Below, piece after piece: positions 53,337 to 62,077 of a DNA stretch of 64,000 bases. The DNA comes from Pseudoclavibacter sp. RFBB5. Lineage in GTDB: Bacteria; Actinomycetota; Actinomycetes; Actinomycetales; Microbacteriaceae. The position numbers and the translations under genes were made by a program. Location: contig NZ_PSTZ01000010.1 of NCBI RefSeq assembly GCF_002931555.1, forward strand, positions 1 through 64,000. The letters are read 5' to 3'. How positions within the stretch are numbered: the first letter of the stretch is position 1; each line of letters starts with the position of its first letter. The notes under the pieces were generated by a model. The model had not been told where the DNA came from, searched no databases, and worked only from the letters and a program-made list of their open reading frames with translations.

Positions 53337-54083
53337 ATGCGAACCGAGCGATCGTCTGGCGGGTTCCTGTTCGCCGTCGTCGCCTTGCTTGCCGTGGTGC
53401 TGGTCTTCGCGACTCCTGCCGGTGTGCCCTCGGACGACGAGGGTGGCGCGAGTGCGGCAGAGCCGTGGAGCGCTGAGGGCGTCCGCGAGTGGTTCGAGGT
53501 CAACGTCTTCGGCACGCAGTCCCGCTTCGAACCGGTCGTCGTCGCGCCGGAGGATGCGCAGAGCTCCTCGTTGAGCTACCCGCCGCTCGTCACGGCCCCG
53601 CTTGGTCCGTGGCCGGAGGGGGACGCAGGCATCGACGCGTTCATCGCGGCATCCGGTGTTCCTGCGACCTGGGCTGCGGATGGCCAGACGGCCTGCCCTG
53701 AGGCCGCGCAGGCCTGCACGAAGCAGTCCTGGTGCGAGGGCAGCGGCTGCCCGGTCGAGCCTCCGACGGCCAGCATCCATCTGCGTGCGGATGATGCGAC
53801 GCTGTTCCCGACGATCACGGAGGTGGGCGCGTCGGTCCTGATCCATGAGCTGGGCCACGCGCAGCAGGCGTACGTCTTCCCGAACCCGGACGAGATGATC
53901 CGCGTGCTGGAAGAGGAAGGATATGGGCAGTTCTCCGGCTGGGACGGCAGCACCGTCCCCGCGGTCGAGGGGCACGCCGAGTGCTACACGCAGGCGCTCA
54001 TCGCGAGCTCAGCGTATTTCGCGGACTGCCCGGTCGATCGGAAGGAGCGCGCCGTTGCGCTGCTTCTCGAGAAGCGGTCCTGA
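53337..54083 (+). CDS. Exported protein with HExxH zinc site
   Basis: A 248-residue protein with one N-terminal helix (about 9-28) that anchors or exports it. The extracytoplasmic domain contains LIHELGHAQQAY with His170, Glu171 and His174, the pattern of zinc metallopeptidases, and EGHAECYTQALI about 40 residues later, where Glu211, His213 or Glu215 could be the third ligand. Four Cys at about 120, 127, 133 and 138 may form disulfides. I recognise no named family. It follows accE by 10 nt. A putative wall or surface protease is the simplest reading. Confidence 0.75.
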   Translation: MRTERSSGGFLFAVVALLAVVLVFATPAGVPSDDEGGASAAEPWSAEGVREWFEVNVFGTQSRFEPVVVAPEDAQSSSLSYPPLVTAPLGPWPEGDAGIDAFIAASGVPATWAADGQTACPEAAQACTKQSWCEGSGCPVEPPTASIHLRADDATLFPTITEVGASVLIHELGHAQQAYVFPNPDEMIRVLEEEGYGQFSGWDGSTVPAVEGHAECYTQALIASSAYFADCPVDRKERAVALLLEKRS

Positions 54084-54139
54084 AGCGCCCATTTTGTCGC
54101 TACAGTGAGCGAAAACCACCGAGCCTCCAGGGGGAGAAC

Positions 54140-54673
54140 ATGGCGAAGAGCACCGTCACATCAGCACTCGCGATCGGAGCACTCGCGCTCCTCGGGTTCG
54201 GCCTCACCGGCTGCTCAGCGGCGCAGGAGATCGCGGACTCGGTCGAGAGCGAGGTCTCCGGTGGTGAGAGCGAGGTCCGCGACGACGAGACGCAGGAGGT
54301 CACCGAGTCGGGTGACCTCGACGTCTTCAAGCTCGCGATGGGTGACTGCTTCAACGACGCCGGCAGCACCATGGTCAGCGAGATCCCTGTCGTGCCGTGC
54401 TCGGAGCCGCACGACTTCGAGGTGTACTTCGAGGTCGAGATGCCCGCGGGCGAGTACCCGGGAGACGAAGCCATCAGCGCGCAGGCGGAAGCCGACTGCA
54501 CGGCGCAGTTCGCGACCTTCGTGGGGCTTCCCTACGAGGAGAGCGCGCTGAACTTCAGCTACCTCACTCCCACCCAGCAGAGCTGGGATGACGCCGATGA
54601 CCGCCTCATCCAGTGCATCGTCACCGACGAGGCCGCGCAGACGACGGGCAGCCTCGCCGGCGCAGCTCGCTAG
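54140..54673 (+). CDS. Lipoprotein with septum-formation (PF13845-like) domain
   Basis: A 177-residue exported lipoprotein. The signal peptide ends in the lipobox LTGC with Cys25 as the lipidated residue, followed by an acidic linker. The domain from about 65 shows GDCFND, VPVVPCSEPHDFEVYFEV and later DCTAQF and IQCIV, matching the Cys pattern of the actinobacterial septum-formation family. Role unknown; the family name comes from one Corynebacterium study and should not be over-read. GGGGGAG precedes the ATG and TACAGT at 54101-54106 is a likely -10 box. Confidence 0.8.
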   Translation: MAKSTVTSALAIGALALLGFGLTGCSAAQEIADSVESEVSGGESEVRDDETQEVTESGDLDVFKLAMGDCFNDAGSTMVSEIPVVPCSEPHDFEVYFEVEMPAGEYPGDEAISAQAEADCTAQFATFVGLPYEESALNFSYLTPTQQSWDDADDRLIQCIVTDEAAQTTGSLAGAAR

Positions 54674-54711
54674 GACGCTCTGGTCTCGTCGTTCGACGGA
54701 GACCGTGCGGT

Positions 54712-54750
54712 GAACGCCGGGTGCCTCGCGGATGCGAGTGCCCGGCGTTC
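54712..54750. terminator. Bidirectional hairpin terminator
   Basis: Arms 54712-54729 and 54734-54750 pair over about 17 bp with one bulge and a GGAT loop, between the convergent lipoprotein and RNA methyltransferase genes. Confidence 0.75.
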
Positions 54751-54775
54751 TTCGCGTGCGGCGACGTCGTCCGGG

Positions 54776-56053
54776 TCAGGCTCGCGCGAAGCGCGCGATC
54801 GTCTCGAAGTGGTGGGTGTTCGGGAAGAGGTCGTAGGCGCGCATCCACTCGAGCGCGTAGCCGTGCGCGAGCAGGAGGCCCGTGTCGCGTGCGAGGGCGA
54901 CTGGATCGCAGGCGACGTAGATCAGCTGGGCTGGCGCGAAGCCGGCGATGCGGTCGACGACGTCTTTACCTGCACCCGAGCGGGGTGGGTCGAGGATGAC
55001 CGTGCCGCGGCTGATGCCTTCCCGGTCGAGGTGCGTGGCGTCACGTTCGAGGTGCACGAGGTACTGGTCGACGCGTGCGGTCACGGCGCTCGCGCCGCGC
55101 CATTCGGCGAGGTTCGCCGCGGCGTGGCGGGTGGCCGCCGCGTTCGACTCAACGGTCTCGATGAACGCGCCTGGCCCGGCTTCCTGCGCGAAGGCCGCGG
55201 CGAGGAGGCCGACGCCGCCGTAGAGGTCGAGGTTCACGGCCTCCGCGTCGACGAGTGCCGGGTCGAGCGCGTCGGCGACGGCGTTGGAGAGGGTCTCGGC
55301 GGCGAGTCGGTGCACCTGCCAGAACCCGTCTTCGTCGACCTGGTACTCGCGCCCGTTGACGACCTCGGTGACGACGCCCGGCTTGCGCCCGTGGGCGCCG
55401 TCGAGGATGGTCCGCATGCGCGTGTCGAGCTCAGCCGGCGCGACGAGTTCGATGCGCCCGGTTCCAGCGAGGCGCTCGCCGAGGGGAGCCAGCTCCTCGA
55501 TGTCGCCGTGAGCGAGCGGCAGCGTCTCGGTCTCGATGACGCGGTGCGAACGCGCGGCGTATGGGCCGACGCGGCCGTCCTTGTCGACGTGCAGGGTCAC
55601 GCGGGTGCGCCACCGGGTGCCACCGTTCTCGTCGTCGCCGAGCAGCGGTTCGACGACGCCCTGCCATTCGTGGCCGGCGAAGCGCGCCATGGATTCGCTG
55701 AGCACCTGCGCTTTGAGCTCCCGCTGCCGGGCGAGGCGGATGTGTCCGAGCTCGGCACCGCCAGCCCGGTCCTCCGGAGCTCGCTCGATGCTCGCTTCCT
55801 GCCAGACGTGCGCCTGGCGGTCGGCGGACGCGCGCAGCACGTCGGTGGCGACGGCCCGAGCGAACGACTTCCGCACCTCGGTGATTCGCGCCAGCACTCG
55901 CTCCCCTGGCACGGCGTCGGCGACGAACACGACGCGACCCTCGTGGCGAGCCACGAAGATGCCACCGTGCGCGATGTCGCCGACTTCGAGTTCGACCTCG
56001 TCGCCTGGGGTGATCTCCGCCGAAAGGTGCTGGGTCGTGCCGTCCTGGGTCAT
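54776..56053 (-). CDS. Class I SAM-dependent RNA methyltransferase (TrmA/RumA type) with TRAM domain
   Basis: A 425-residue uridine-5-methyltransferase-like enzyme. An N-terminal TRAM domain (about 14-70) precedes the central domain. The SAM-binding strand is NLDLYGGVGLLAAAFA, the catalytic DPPRSGAG is followed by YVACDP with Cys382 as the likely nucleophile, and HHFET near the C-terminus gives the general base Glu. The Cys ligands of the iron-sulfur cluster of RlmD/RumA are not seen. Target (tRNA or 23S rRNA) cannot be assigned. TAGGCT ends 7 nt before the ATG. Confidence 0.92.
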   Translation of the reverse strand: MTQDGTTQHLSAEITPGDEVELEVGDIAHGGIFVARHEGRVVFVADAVPGERVLARITEVRKSFARAVATDVLRASADRQAHVWQEASIERAPEDRAGGAELGHIRLARQRELKAQVLSESMARFAGHEWQGVVEPLLGDDENGGTRWRTRVTLHVDKDGRVGPYAARSHRVIETETLPLAHGDIEELAPLGERLAGTGRIELVAPAELDTRMRTILDGAHGRKPGVVTEVVNGREYQVDEDGFWQVHRLAAETLSNAVADALDPALVDAEAVNLDLYGGVGLLAAAFAQEAGPGAFIETVESNAAATRHAAANLAEWRGASAVTARVDQYLVHLERDATHLDREGISRGTVILDPPRSGAGKDVVDRIAGFAPAQLIYVACDPVALARDTGLLLAHGYALEWMRAYDLFPNTHHFETIARFARA

Positions 56054-56100
56054 GCGCTCGAGCCTAGCCGGGTGCGTGCATCCCGCCCTCCGCGTGAGGG

Positions 56101-56757
56101 TCAGAGGCGGGCGAAGAGACCGGGGTAGGTGAGGACGAAGCCCTGCTCGTCGGTCGTGATCTCACGCTCGAAGGAGCCATCGACTGCTTGGAAGAGGTAG
56201 CGGGTGCGACTGAGGCGGCGGTACCGCTGGCGGTCGAGGAACACGGCGAACGTCTCTGTGTCGATGTAGGCGACCTCGATCTCGCGCTGCTCACCGACCT
56301 CGAGGCCGAGCCTGCGCATCGGCAGCGTGTTGGTGAGCGGCGTCGCACGGATGTCCACATCCAGTGCCCCGCTCAACTCCGGGGCTGGACGATCGCCGAC
56401 GCGCCAGTCGCCGCGGCCATTGGACGTGATGGTGAGGCTCTCCCCTGAGCGGGGACGGCGGAGGGAGACGAGCCTGGTGCGCAGCACGGGGTCCGTCTCG
56501 AGCAGGTATTCGAGCTCCGGATTCTGCGCCGGGACGGGTGCGCCGACGGCGGGCGCTGAGATTCGGGAGTTCGCAGTGAGGGCTCCGACGGCGTTCTCGA
56601 CGACGCTCGCCGACTCGACATGGCCGGTCGCCTCGGCCACCCAGGCGAGCATGGCGGGGGCAGACACGGCCTCGACGCCTGGCGCATCCCACACCACCGA
56701 TGAGCGGGAGAACCTGGTCTGCCTCGGCGCACGATACCGCGATTCGAGACGGGTCAC
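56101..56757 (-). CDS. Putative glycolipid-binding family protein (PF06475)
   Basis: A 218-residue protein. The second half is a good match to the glycolipid-binding family: LTITSNGRGDWRVGDRPAPE, DVDIRATPLTNTLPMRRL, EIEVAYIDTETFAVFLDRQR and the ending EQGFVLTYPGLFARL. The N-terminal 90 residues are shorter on recognisable motifs. A GTG start at 56757 is chosen for its strong GAGGGGAGGGG site; the longer frame is low-complexity. It lies 47 nt upstream of the RNA methyltransferase gene on the same strand. The family is known from Pseudomonas and many soil bacteria; the ligand here is unknown. Confidence 0.78.
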   Translation of the reverse strand: MTRLESRYRAPRQTRFSRSSVVWDAPGVEAVSAPAMLAWVAEATGHVESASVVENAVGALTANSRISAPAVGAPVPAQNPELEYLLETDPVLRTRLVSLRRPRSGESLTITSNGRGDWRVGDRPAPELSGALDVDIRATPLTNTLPMRRLGLEVGEQREIEVAYIDTETFAVFLDRQRYRRLSRTRYLFQAVDGSFEREITTDEQGFVLTYPGLFARL

Positions 56758-56959
56758 CCGACGCCCCTCCCCTCGGAATCTGGGCGCTGGGCCGAACTGC
56801 GGAGCCTGATGAGCATGCGAGAGATCGTATGCAGGCGGCCTTGGCGCACTCTGGCAGGAGCTGGCGCGTTGGCTGACCGCGCCCTGACCGGCAGCCCAGG
56901 GAGCTGCCTCGCGTGCCCTCCAACGCCGCGTCCTCCCACAGCCCCGGTACCCTCGCCTC

Positions 56960-57610
56960 ATGCGCTTGTACCTCGCCTCGACGTCGCCCGCCCGTCTCAT
57001 GCTGCTCCGCCAGGCGGGCATCGAGCCAGTCGTCATCCCGTCGAGTGTGGACGAGGACGCCGTGATCGAGGCCCGCCTCGCTGAGGGTCCTCTCGATCCG
57101 AGCGACTACGTGCAGCTGCTCGCCCGAGCCAAGGCGCTCGCGGTCGCGGATGCGCCAGACCCGTCGACGGGAGCACCGCTCGACGGGCTGGTGCTCGGCG
57201 GCGACTCGATGTTCGAGATCGGTGGCCGGATGCTCGGCAAGCCCTACGAGCCGCAGGTGGCCCGCGAGCGCTGGCTCGCGCAGCGTGGCCAGACGGGCAC
57301 GCTGTGGTCAGGGCACTGGCTCGTCGACCGCCGTGGTGGCTCGAGCGCTTCCGGGGACGGGGTCGGGAGCACCGCGAGCGCGAGCGTGACGTTCGCTGGC
57401 GACCTCGACGACGCCGAGATCGACGCCTACGTCGCCTCGGGCGAGCCGTTGCACGTGGCCGGCGCCTTCACGATCGACTCGCTCGGGGCGCCGTTCATCG
57501 ACCGCATCGAGGGCGACCCGTCGACGGTTGTCGGACTCTCGCTGCCCGCGCTCCGACGGCTCGTGCGCGGGTTCGGCGTCGAGTGGCCGGAGCTCTGGAA
57601 CCGGGCCTGA
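56960..57610 (+). CDS. maf: Maf family nucleoside triphosphate pyrophosphatase
   Basis: A 216-residue house-cleaning enzyme that hydrolyses non-canonical nucleotides; relatives also affect septation when overproduced. LASTSPARLMLLRQAG (about 5-20) binds the nucleotide, GGDSMFEIGGRMLGKP stands where the catalytic acidic motif lies, and HVAGAFTIDSLGAPFI near 155-170 is conserved. TACCCT ends 6 nt before the ATG, suggesting a leaderless message. A linker insertion (GGSSASGDGVGSTASA) is richer in Gly/Ser than usual. Confidence 0.92.
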   Translation: MRLYLASTSPARLMLLRQAGIEPVVIPSSVDEDAVIEARLAEGPLDPSDYVQLLARAKALAVADAPDPSTGAPLDGLVLGGDSMFEIGGRMLGKPYEPQVARERWLAQRGQTGTLWSGHWLVDRRGGSSASGDGVGSTASASVTFAGDLDDAEIDAYVASGEPLHVAGAFTIDSLGAPFIDRIEGDPSTVVGLSLPALRRLVRGFGVEWPELWNRA

Positions 57611-57776
57611 CCCTCCGCGACCCACGGGCTCGCGGCATCCCCCCGAACAAGCGATCTCGCGTATTCGGACACAAAATGAGCACAGACGCTCCTCACGTCT
57701 AGCGAATGTCGGAGGCCGGGCGTAACGTCGCGCTCGAGTCGTCAACGGTGACGCCTCACAGGGGAGGGGTCCTGCC

Positions 57777-59837
57777 ATGTCCGCACACTCATCAGGAGCT
57801 TCTGGGCCAGCCCAGGAGATCGTCGACCAGCTCGGTGGGGCCGGGAACATCGACAATCTCACGCACTGCGCCACCCGGCTGCGATTCCAGCTTCGCGACG
57901 CATCCGGCATCGACCAGGCGGCCGTCGAAGCCATCCCCGGCGTCATGGGAGTCGTACCCCAGTCGGGTGACCGCTACCAGGTTGTCATCGGTGGCGGCGT
58001 GCAGAACGTCTACAACGACATCCAGGCGCTTCCCTCCATGTCGGGAGGCGGGGCGCCCGCTGATCCGGAGGACGCGGCGTCCATCAAGGCGGCCGCGAGG
58101 GCGAAGGGGCCTCGCGGCAAGTTCGCCTGGCTCGACAGTGTCTTCGAGTTCCTGTCCGACTCGTTCCGGCCCATCCTCGGCGCGCTGCTCGGCGCATCCC
58201 TGTTCATCACGTTCATGGCGCTCATGAGCACCCTCGGCGTCATCCCCAACTGGGCCGACCCGCGCACCGACCTGCCACCGTCGTGGCGCTTCCTCAACCT
58301 GTGCTGGCAGGCGGTGTTCGTCTTCCTCCCCCTCTACATCGCCTACAACGCGTCGAAGCGAGTCGGGGCCGACCCGTGGATCGGCTTCGCCATCATGGGC
58401 GTCGTCATGCTGCCCGGGTTCACGGGACTCGCGGACGGCATCGACCCGATCGAGGTCTTCGGCTCCGAGGTGTCGGTCGTGCCGATCTTCGGACTGCCGC
58501 TGACCGTCTTCGACTACAGCTCGCAGGTGTTCCCGCCCCTGCTCATGGCCGCGCTGCTCGGACCCCTGTACAAGGGATTGAAGAAGCTCATCCCCGAAGA
58601 CCTCCACCTCATCTTCGTGCCGTTCCTGAGCATGCTGATCATGATCCCGCTCACTGCATTCCTCATCGGGCCCATCGGCGTCTACACGGGTGCCGGCCTC
58701 GCGAACCTGCTGCGGGCGATCAACGACTTCTCGCCGCTCATCTTCGCCATCGTCATCCCGCTCGCCTACCCGTTCATGGTGCCGCTCGGCCTGCACTGGC
58801 CCATCAACGCGATCATGCTCCTCAACATCCAGACACTCGGCTACGACTACATCCAAGGCCCCATGGGTGCTTGGAACTTCGCCTGCTTCGGCGCCACGGC
58901 GGGTGTGCTGTACCTGTCGATCCGCGAGAAGGATGCGCAGATGCGGCAGACCTCCACCGGCGCCCTCGCAGCTGGCCTCCTCGGCGGCATCTCGGAGCCG
59001 TCGCTGTACGGCATCCATCTGCGATTCAAGCGCATCTACGGGCGGATGCTCGTCGGCTGCCTCGTGGGCGGCGTCATCATCGGCATCGGCGGCGGCGTCA
59101 AGACGAGCGCCTTCGTCTTCACCTCGCTCCTCACGATCCCGGCCTTCGACAACATCCCGCTGTACGCCACCGCGGTCGGCGCGGCGTTCTTCGTGGCGAT
59201 GTTCCTGGTCATCTTCTCCGGGTACCGCAGCCCCGAGCAGCAGGCGGCCTTCGAGGCGGCCCGCGTGCCTGTGGCCGATCTCGAGACCGCGAAGAAGGGC
59301 GAGAGCACGGACGATGTCATCGCGGCGGCCGGCGCCCGCGAGGCAGAGACGCAGCCGCACACCGTCGAAGTCCTCTCCCCGCTCGACGGCGAGATCGTGG
59401 CGCTCGCCGAGGTCCCGGACGCCGTCTTCAGCCAGGGCATCATGGGCCCCGGCGCCGCCATCAAGCCGAGCGGGAACGTCGTCTACGCGCCCGGAACCGG
59501 AACGGTCGCCGTCGCGCAGGCAACCGGGCACGCGTTCGGCCTGCAGCTCGACAACGGGCTGGAGGTGCTCATCCACGTCGGCATCGACACGGTCGAACTC
59601 GACGGGAAGGGGTTCGACGTCAAGGTCAAGGCTGGTGACACGGTGACGCCGGAAACCGTGCTCGTCGAGTTCGACCGCGACGTCGTGGAGGCAGCCGGCT
59701 TCTCACTCATCACGCCGGTCATCGTGCTGAACGCGGCCGCGTTCGCGTCGGTCGAGGCGGTCGGCCTCGGGGACGGGAAGGTCGGCACCCCGATCCTCGA
59801 GGCGGTGACGAAGGTGACCGCCTCCAGCGACGTGTAG
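57777..59837 (+). CDS. PTS transporter EIIBCA, beta-glucoside family
   Basis: A 686-residue sugar permease of the phosphotransferase system with the fused order B-C-A. The EIIB phosphocysteine is Cys31 in NLTHCATRLRFQL. The EIIC part (about 115-485) has ten or so membrane helices and the GISEPSLYG motif in place of the consensus GITEP. The EIIA phosphohistidine is His600 in LIHVGIDTV. This resembles beta-glucoside, sucrose or trehalose permeases (BglF/ScrA group); the sugar cannot be told. No antiterminator gene or RAT-like hairpin is seen in the 166-nt gap upstream, only AGGGGAGGGG as ribosome site. No metabolic hydrolase is adjacent. Confidence 0.92.
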   Translation: MSAHSSGASGPAQEIVDQLGGAGNIDNLTHCATRLRFQLRDASGIDQAAVEAIPGVMGVVPQSGDRYQVVIGGGVQNVYNDIQALPSMSGGGAPADPEDAASIKAAARAKGPRGKFAWLDSVFEFLSDSFRPILGALLGASLFITFMALMSTLGVIPNWADPRTDLPPSWRFLNLCWQAVFVFLPLYIAYNASKRVGADPWIGFAIMGVVMLPGFTGLADGIDPIEVFGSEVSVVPIFGLPLTVFDYSSQVFPPLLMAALLGPLYKGLKKLIPEDLHLIFVPFLSMLIMIPLTAFLIGPIGVYTGAGLANLLRAINDFSPLIFAIVIPLAYPFMVPLGLHWPINAIMLLNIQTLGYDYIQGPMGAWNFACFGATAGVLYLSIREKDAQMRQTSTGALAAGLLGGISEPSLYGIHLRFKRIYGRMLVGCLVGGVIIGIGGGVKTSAFVFTSLLTIPAFDNIPLYATAVGAAFFVAMFLVIFSGYRSPEQQAAFEAARVPVADLETAKKGESTDDVIAAAGAREAETQPHTVEVLSPLDGEIVALAEVPDAVFSQGIMGPGAAIKPSGNVVYAPGTGTVAVAQATGHAFGLQLDNGLEVLIHVGIDTVELDGKGFDVKVKAGDTVTPETVLVEFDRDVVEAAGFSLITPVIVLNAAAFASVEAVGLGDGKVGTPILEAVTKVTASSDV

Positions 59838-59873
59838 CTGGCGCCGCTCGTCTCGACCAGGGGACGGCGCGCG

Positions 59874-60872
59874 TCAGCCCCGCGCGGCGCGGATCTCCCT
59901 CGCTGAGACGAGCAGCGTCAGGGCGCGTGCGTCGAACGAGTGGAACTCGGCGACCTTGCGCGCAGTCGCCAGTCGCTCCTCCGGAGTCGGCCATCCGGCC
60001 GCCCCTTCCGCGAGAAGACCACGCAGCTCATCGACGGAGGAGTAGGTGCGCACGGAGCCACCGAACTCGACGGGGAACCCACCGGTGATCTGGTCGGAGA
60101 CGACGGCGGCACCGGCGGCGACGGCGTCGAACAGTCGGTTGGAGACGAAACCGTGCTGCGCCATGTCGTCCCAGTGGTCGTTGAGCACGATGCGTGCACC
60201 CCGGTAGGCGCCGGGAGCGGCGGCGTTGTCGAGGTACTCGGACGTGATGTGGCGTGCGTCGATGAACTGGTCCCAGAGGTCGCCGTACACCTCGAGGTCG
60301 GCGCCAGCGGCGATGGAGTCGCGCACGATGGGCCGGAAGACGTTGCGCGAGCGCCCGACGAACAGCACTCCGGACTCGAGGTCGTCCGGCTGAGGCTCAG
60401 GCGTGAACCGGTCGGCGTTCGTGGCCTGCAGCAGGGGGCGGATCTCGCGGTCCGGGCGCGACATGACGGCAGCCCATGGCACGCTCGCGGCGAGACGCAG
60501 GTCGAAGGGCAGGTCGAGCTCTTCCTCGCTCACCCAATCCGGGTGGCTGATGATCCAGAGGATGTTGACGGCTCCGTCGACGAGCTCGGGGCGGTGGAAC
60601 CCACGCAGGTGCACGGCAACATCGTCCTGCACGCTCGGGTCGGGCCGGTTGCGCGTCTCCCAGCGGTCGACGTACACGGTCTGCCCGAGGCGGCGCAGGG
60701 CGGCCGCGAGGTCGTCCGCGTAGAACACGTCCCCCCAGACGTCACCCTCAGGGGAATCTGGAGCCGGCACCTTGATGGCCCACGTCAGCGAGGGCTCGTC
60801 CGCGGGCGCTCCGACGACACGCTTGGCGCGGGACAGCAGGGTTCGAAGGAGGTTCTCGGCTCGGGGGGACAC
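59874..60872 (-). CDS. CgeB-like glycosyltransferase
   Basis: A 332-residue protein resembling the glycosyl transferases group 1 subgroup with CgeB (PF13524). Visible segments are VFYADDLAAALRRLG near 50-65, ILWIISHPDWVS, VLFVGRSRNVFRPI starting the C-terminal domain, and NRLFDAVAAGAAVVSD, equivalent to the donor-binding GT-B motif but with Asp in place of the second acidic residue. Donor and acceptor unknown. GTG start: TAAGCT ends 6 nt upstream, a leaderless arrangement. It stands alone, convergent with the PTS gene. Confidence 0.8.
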   Translation of the reverse strand: MSPRAENLLRTLLSRAKRVVGAPADEPSLTWAIKVPAPDSPEGDVWGDVFYADDLAAALRRLGQTVYVDRWETRNRPDPSVQDDVAVHLRGFHRPELVDGAVNILWIISHPDWVSEEELDLPFDLRLAASVPWAAVMSRPDREIRPLLQATNADRFTPEPQPDDLESGVLFVGRSRNVFRPIVRDSIAAGADLEVYGDLWDQFIDARHITSEYLDNAAAPGAYRGARIVLNDHWDDMAQHGFVSNRLFDAVAAGAAVVSDQITGGFPVEFGGSVRTYSSVDELRGLLAEGAAGWPTPEERLATARKVAEFHSFDARALTLLVSAREIRAARG

Positions 60873-60914
60873 CGGGTCAGCTTAACCGTCAGACGGCGTC
60901 GACCCCATCTCGGG

Positions 60915-61474
60915 TCATCGCGGCGCGACGACGGCTGCGCCTCGGATGAGTTCCTCCAGGGTGCGGACGCAGACAGCCGGAACGGGGAGTCCCGACTGTT
61001 CAGCGGCGACGCGGATGCGCTCCTCGATGTCGGCGTTCTCGGCGAGGTGGTCGGCGGCGACTGACTCGGCCGCGGCCTCGCGGACGAGGATGAGCTGCGC
61101 GTCGGCCGGCCAGCGGTGCGCTCGTTCGGCGACGCGCGCTGCGCCGTGGGAGCCAGCCCCCTGGAGCTTGCCGAGGAGACGCTCCGCGACCTGCTCGGCG
61201 GTCCCCTCGCCGAGCTCACCGAGCAGCACGCCGAAGTGCGTGACCTCGCCGAGGTTCAACTCGATGCTCTCGCGCAGCTCCGCGAGCGCCTGGGGGTTGT
61301 CGCGGTGAGTTCGACGGGCATGATCGCGTCGGCATAGTCGTCGACGAGCAGCGCGAATGGCGCGACGTCGCGCCCCACGATGGCAACGGTGCTGCCGCCG
61401 CGCAGGAGGGCGTCGGCGAGGCGCCGGTCGGCCCCGTTCTCGCCGCCGGCAATGCACCAGGTCTCGTTGGTCAT
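60915..61474 (-). pseudogene. Frameshifted Rossmann-like gene
   Basis: Reading starts at the ATG at 61474 (ribosome site ACGGAG) with MTNETWCIAGGENGADRRL, LRGGSTVAIVGRDVAP and DDYADAIMPVELTA. It then continues in another frame with NPQALAELRESIELNLG down to VRTLEELIRGAAVVAP at 60915. The shift lies near 61305, next to a CCCCC run on the minus strand; adding one base would give one frame of about 186 residues. The Gly-rich start resembles an SDR/NAD-binding fold without the usual TGxxxGxG, and no catalytic Tyr-Lys pair is seen. It may be a real frameshift, a sequencing error or programmed slippage. It is divergent from the MarR gene. Confidence 0.65.
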
Positions 61475-61542
61475 GATCGACTCCGTTCTCCGCGGCGCGC
61501 TCGCTCGGGCGCCTGCACCCCGAACTATACTTAGGTGCATCC

Positions 61543-61557
61543 TCACTATTAGAGTGA
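61543..61557. promoter_or_regulatory. Candidate MarR operator
   Basis: TCACT-ATTAG-AGTGA, a 15-bp inverted repeat between the divergent MarR and frameshifted genes, in an AT-rich patch that also has TATACT at 61526-61531. MarR proteins usually bind such palindromes in their own divergent promoters; binding here is inferred. Confidence 0.45.
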
Positions 61558-61582
61558 AGCTTGGCAATCTCAGGAGGTTCCC

Positions 61583-62071
61583 ATGCAAGCAGACGCTTCA
61601 CGCGACGAGCTGCTCACACAGCTGAACGACGTCCGAGCCGAACTCACCCGCGGGCTTTCCGCCAGACACATGGCCCCCTTCCTCGAGCTCGACATCACCG
61701 CACAGCAGCTGAAGACCGTCTTCCTCGTCACGACCGGCACCGTCACGACGATCTCGCAGGCCGCCGAGCACCTCGGGGTCGCCGTCCCCACCGCCTCCGC
61801 GAGCATCGACAAGCTCGTCGAGCTCGGCCTCCTGACCCGCACCGAAGGCAAGCCCGACCGGCGCATCCGACACCTCACCCCCACTCGCAAGGCCATTCGG
61901 CTGCACGAGCGCTTCCTCGGGCTCCGGACCGACACCGACGAGTTCGCCGCTCACTTGAGCGACGAGGAGCTGCGGGGCCTCGTGCTCGGGTTCGAGGGCA
62001 TCCGCCGCGTGCTCCGCCAGCTGTCAGACGGAGCAGACGCGACGGACGGCGCCGGCGCGGTCGGCGCCTGA
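61583..62071 (+). CDS. MarR family transcription regulator
   Basis: A 162-residue winged-helix regulator. Helices before the wing contain TTISQAAEHLGVAVPTASASIDKLVELGLL (recognition helix around the Ser/Thr-rich stretch), and the wing is RTEGKPDRRIRHLTPTRK. It has the usual dimerisation helices on both sides and no Cys sensor. AGGAGG lies 5 nt before the ATG. It probably controls the divergent Rossmann-like gene, now frameshifted, and perhaps itself. Confidence 0.88.
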   Translation: MQADASRDELLTQLNDVRAELTRGLSARHMAPFLELDITAQQLKTVFLVTTGTVTTISQAAEHLGVAVPTASASIDKLVELGLLTRTEGKPDRRIRHLTPTRKAIRLHERFLGLRTDTDEFAAHLSDEELRGLVLGFEGIRRVLRQLSDGADATDGAGAVGA

Positions 62072-62077
62072 CCTCAC

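Noticed and set aside
57611-57776. Possible antiterminator (RAT/LicT-type) site before the PTS gene
   Set aside because: No RAT-like sequence overlapping a terminator is visible and no antiterminator gene is nearby.
60915-61601. Single 228-residue gene from 61601
   Set aside because: Its first 100 residues are Arg-rich frame noise; the good N-terminal coding lies in another frame starting at 61474, so a frameshift is the better explanation.
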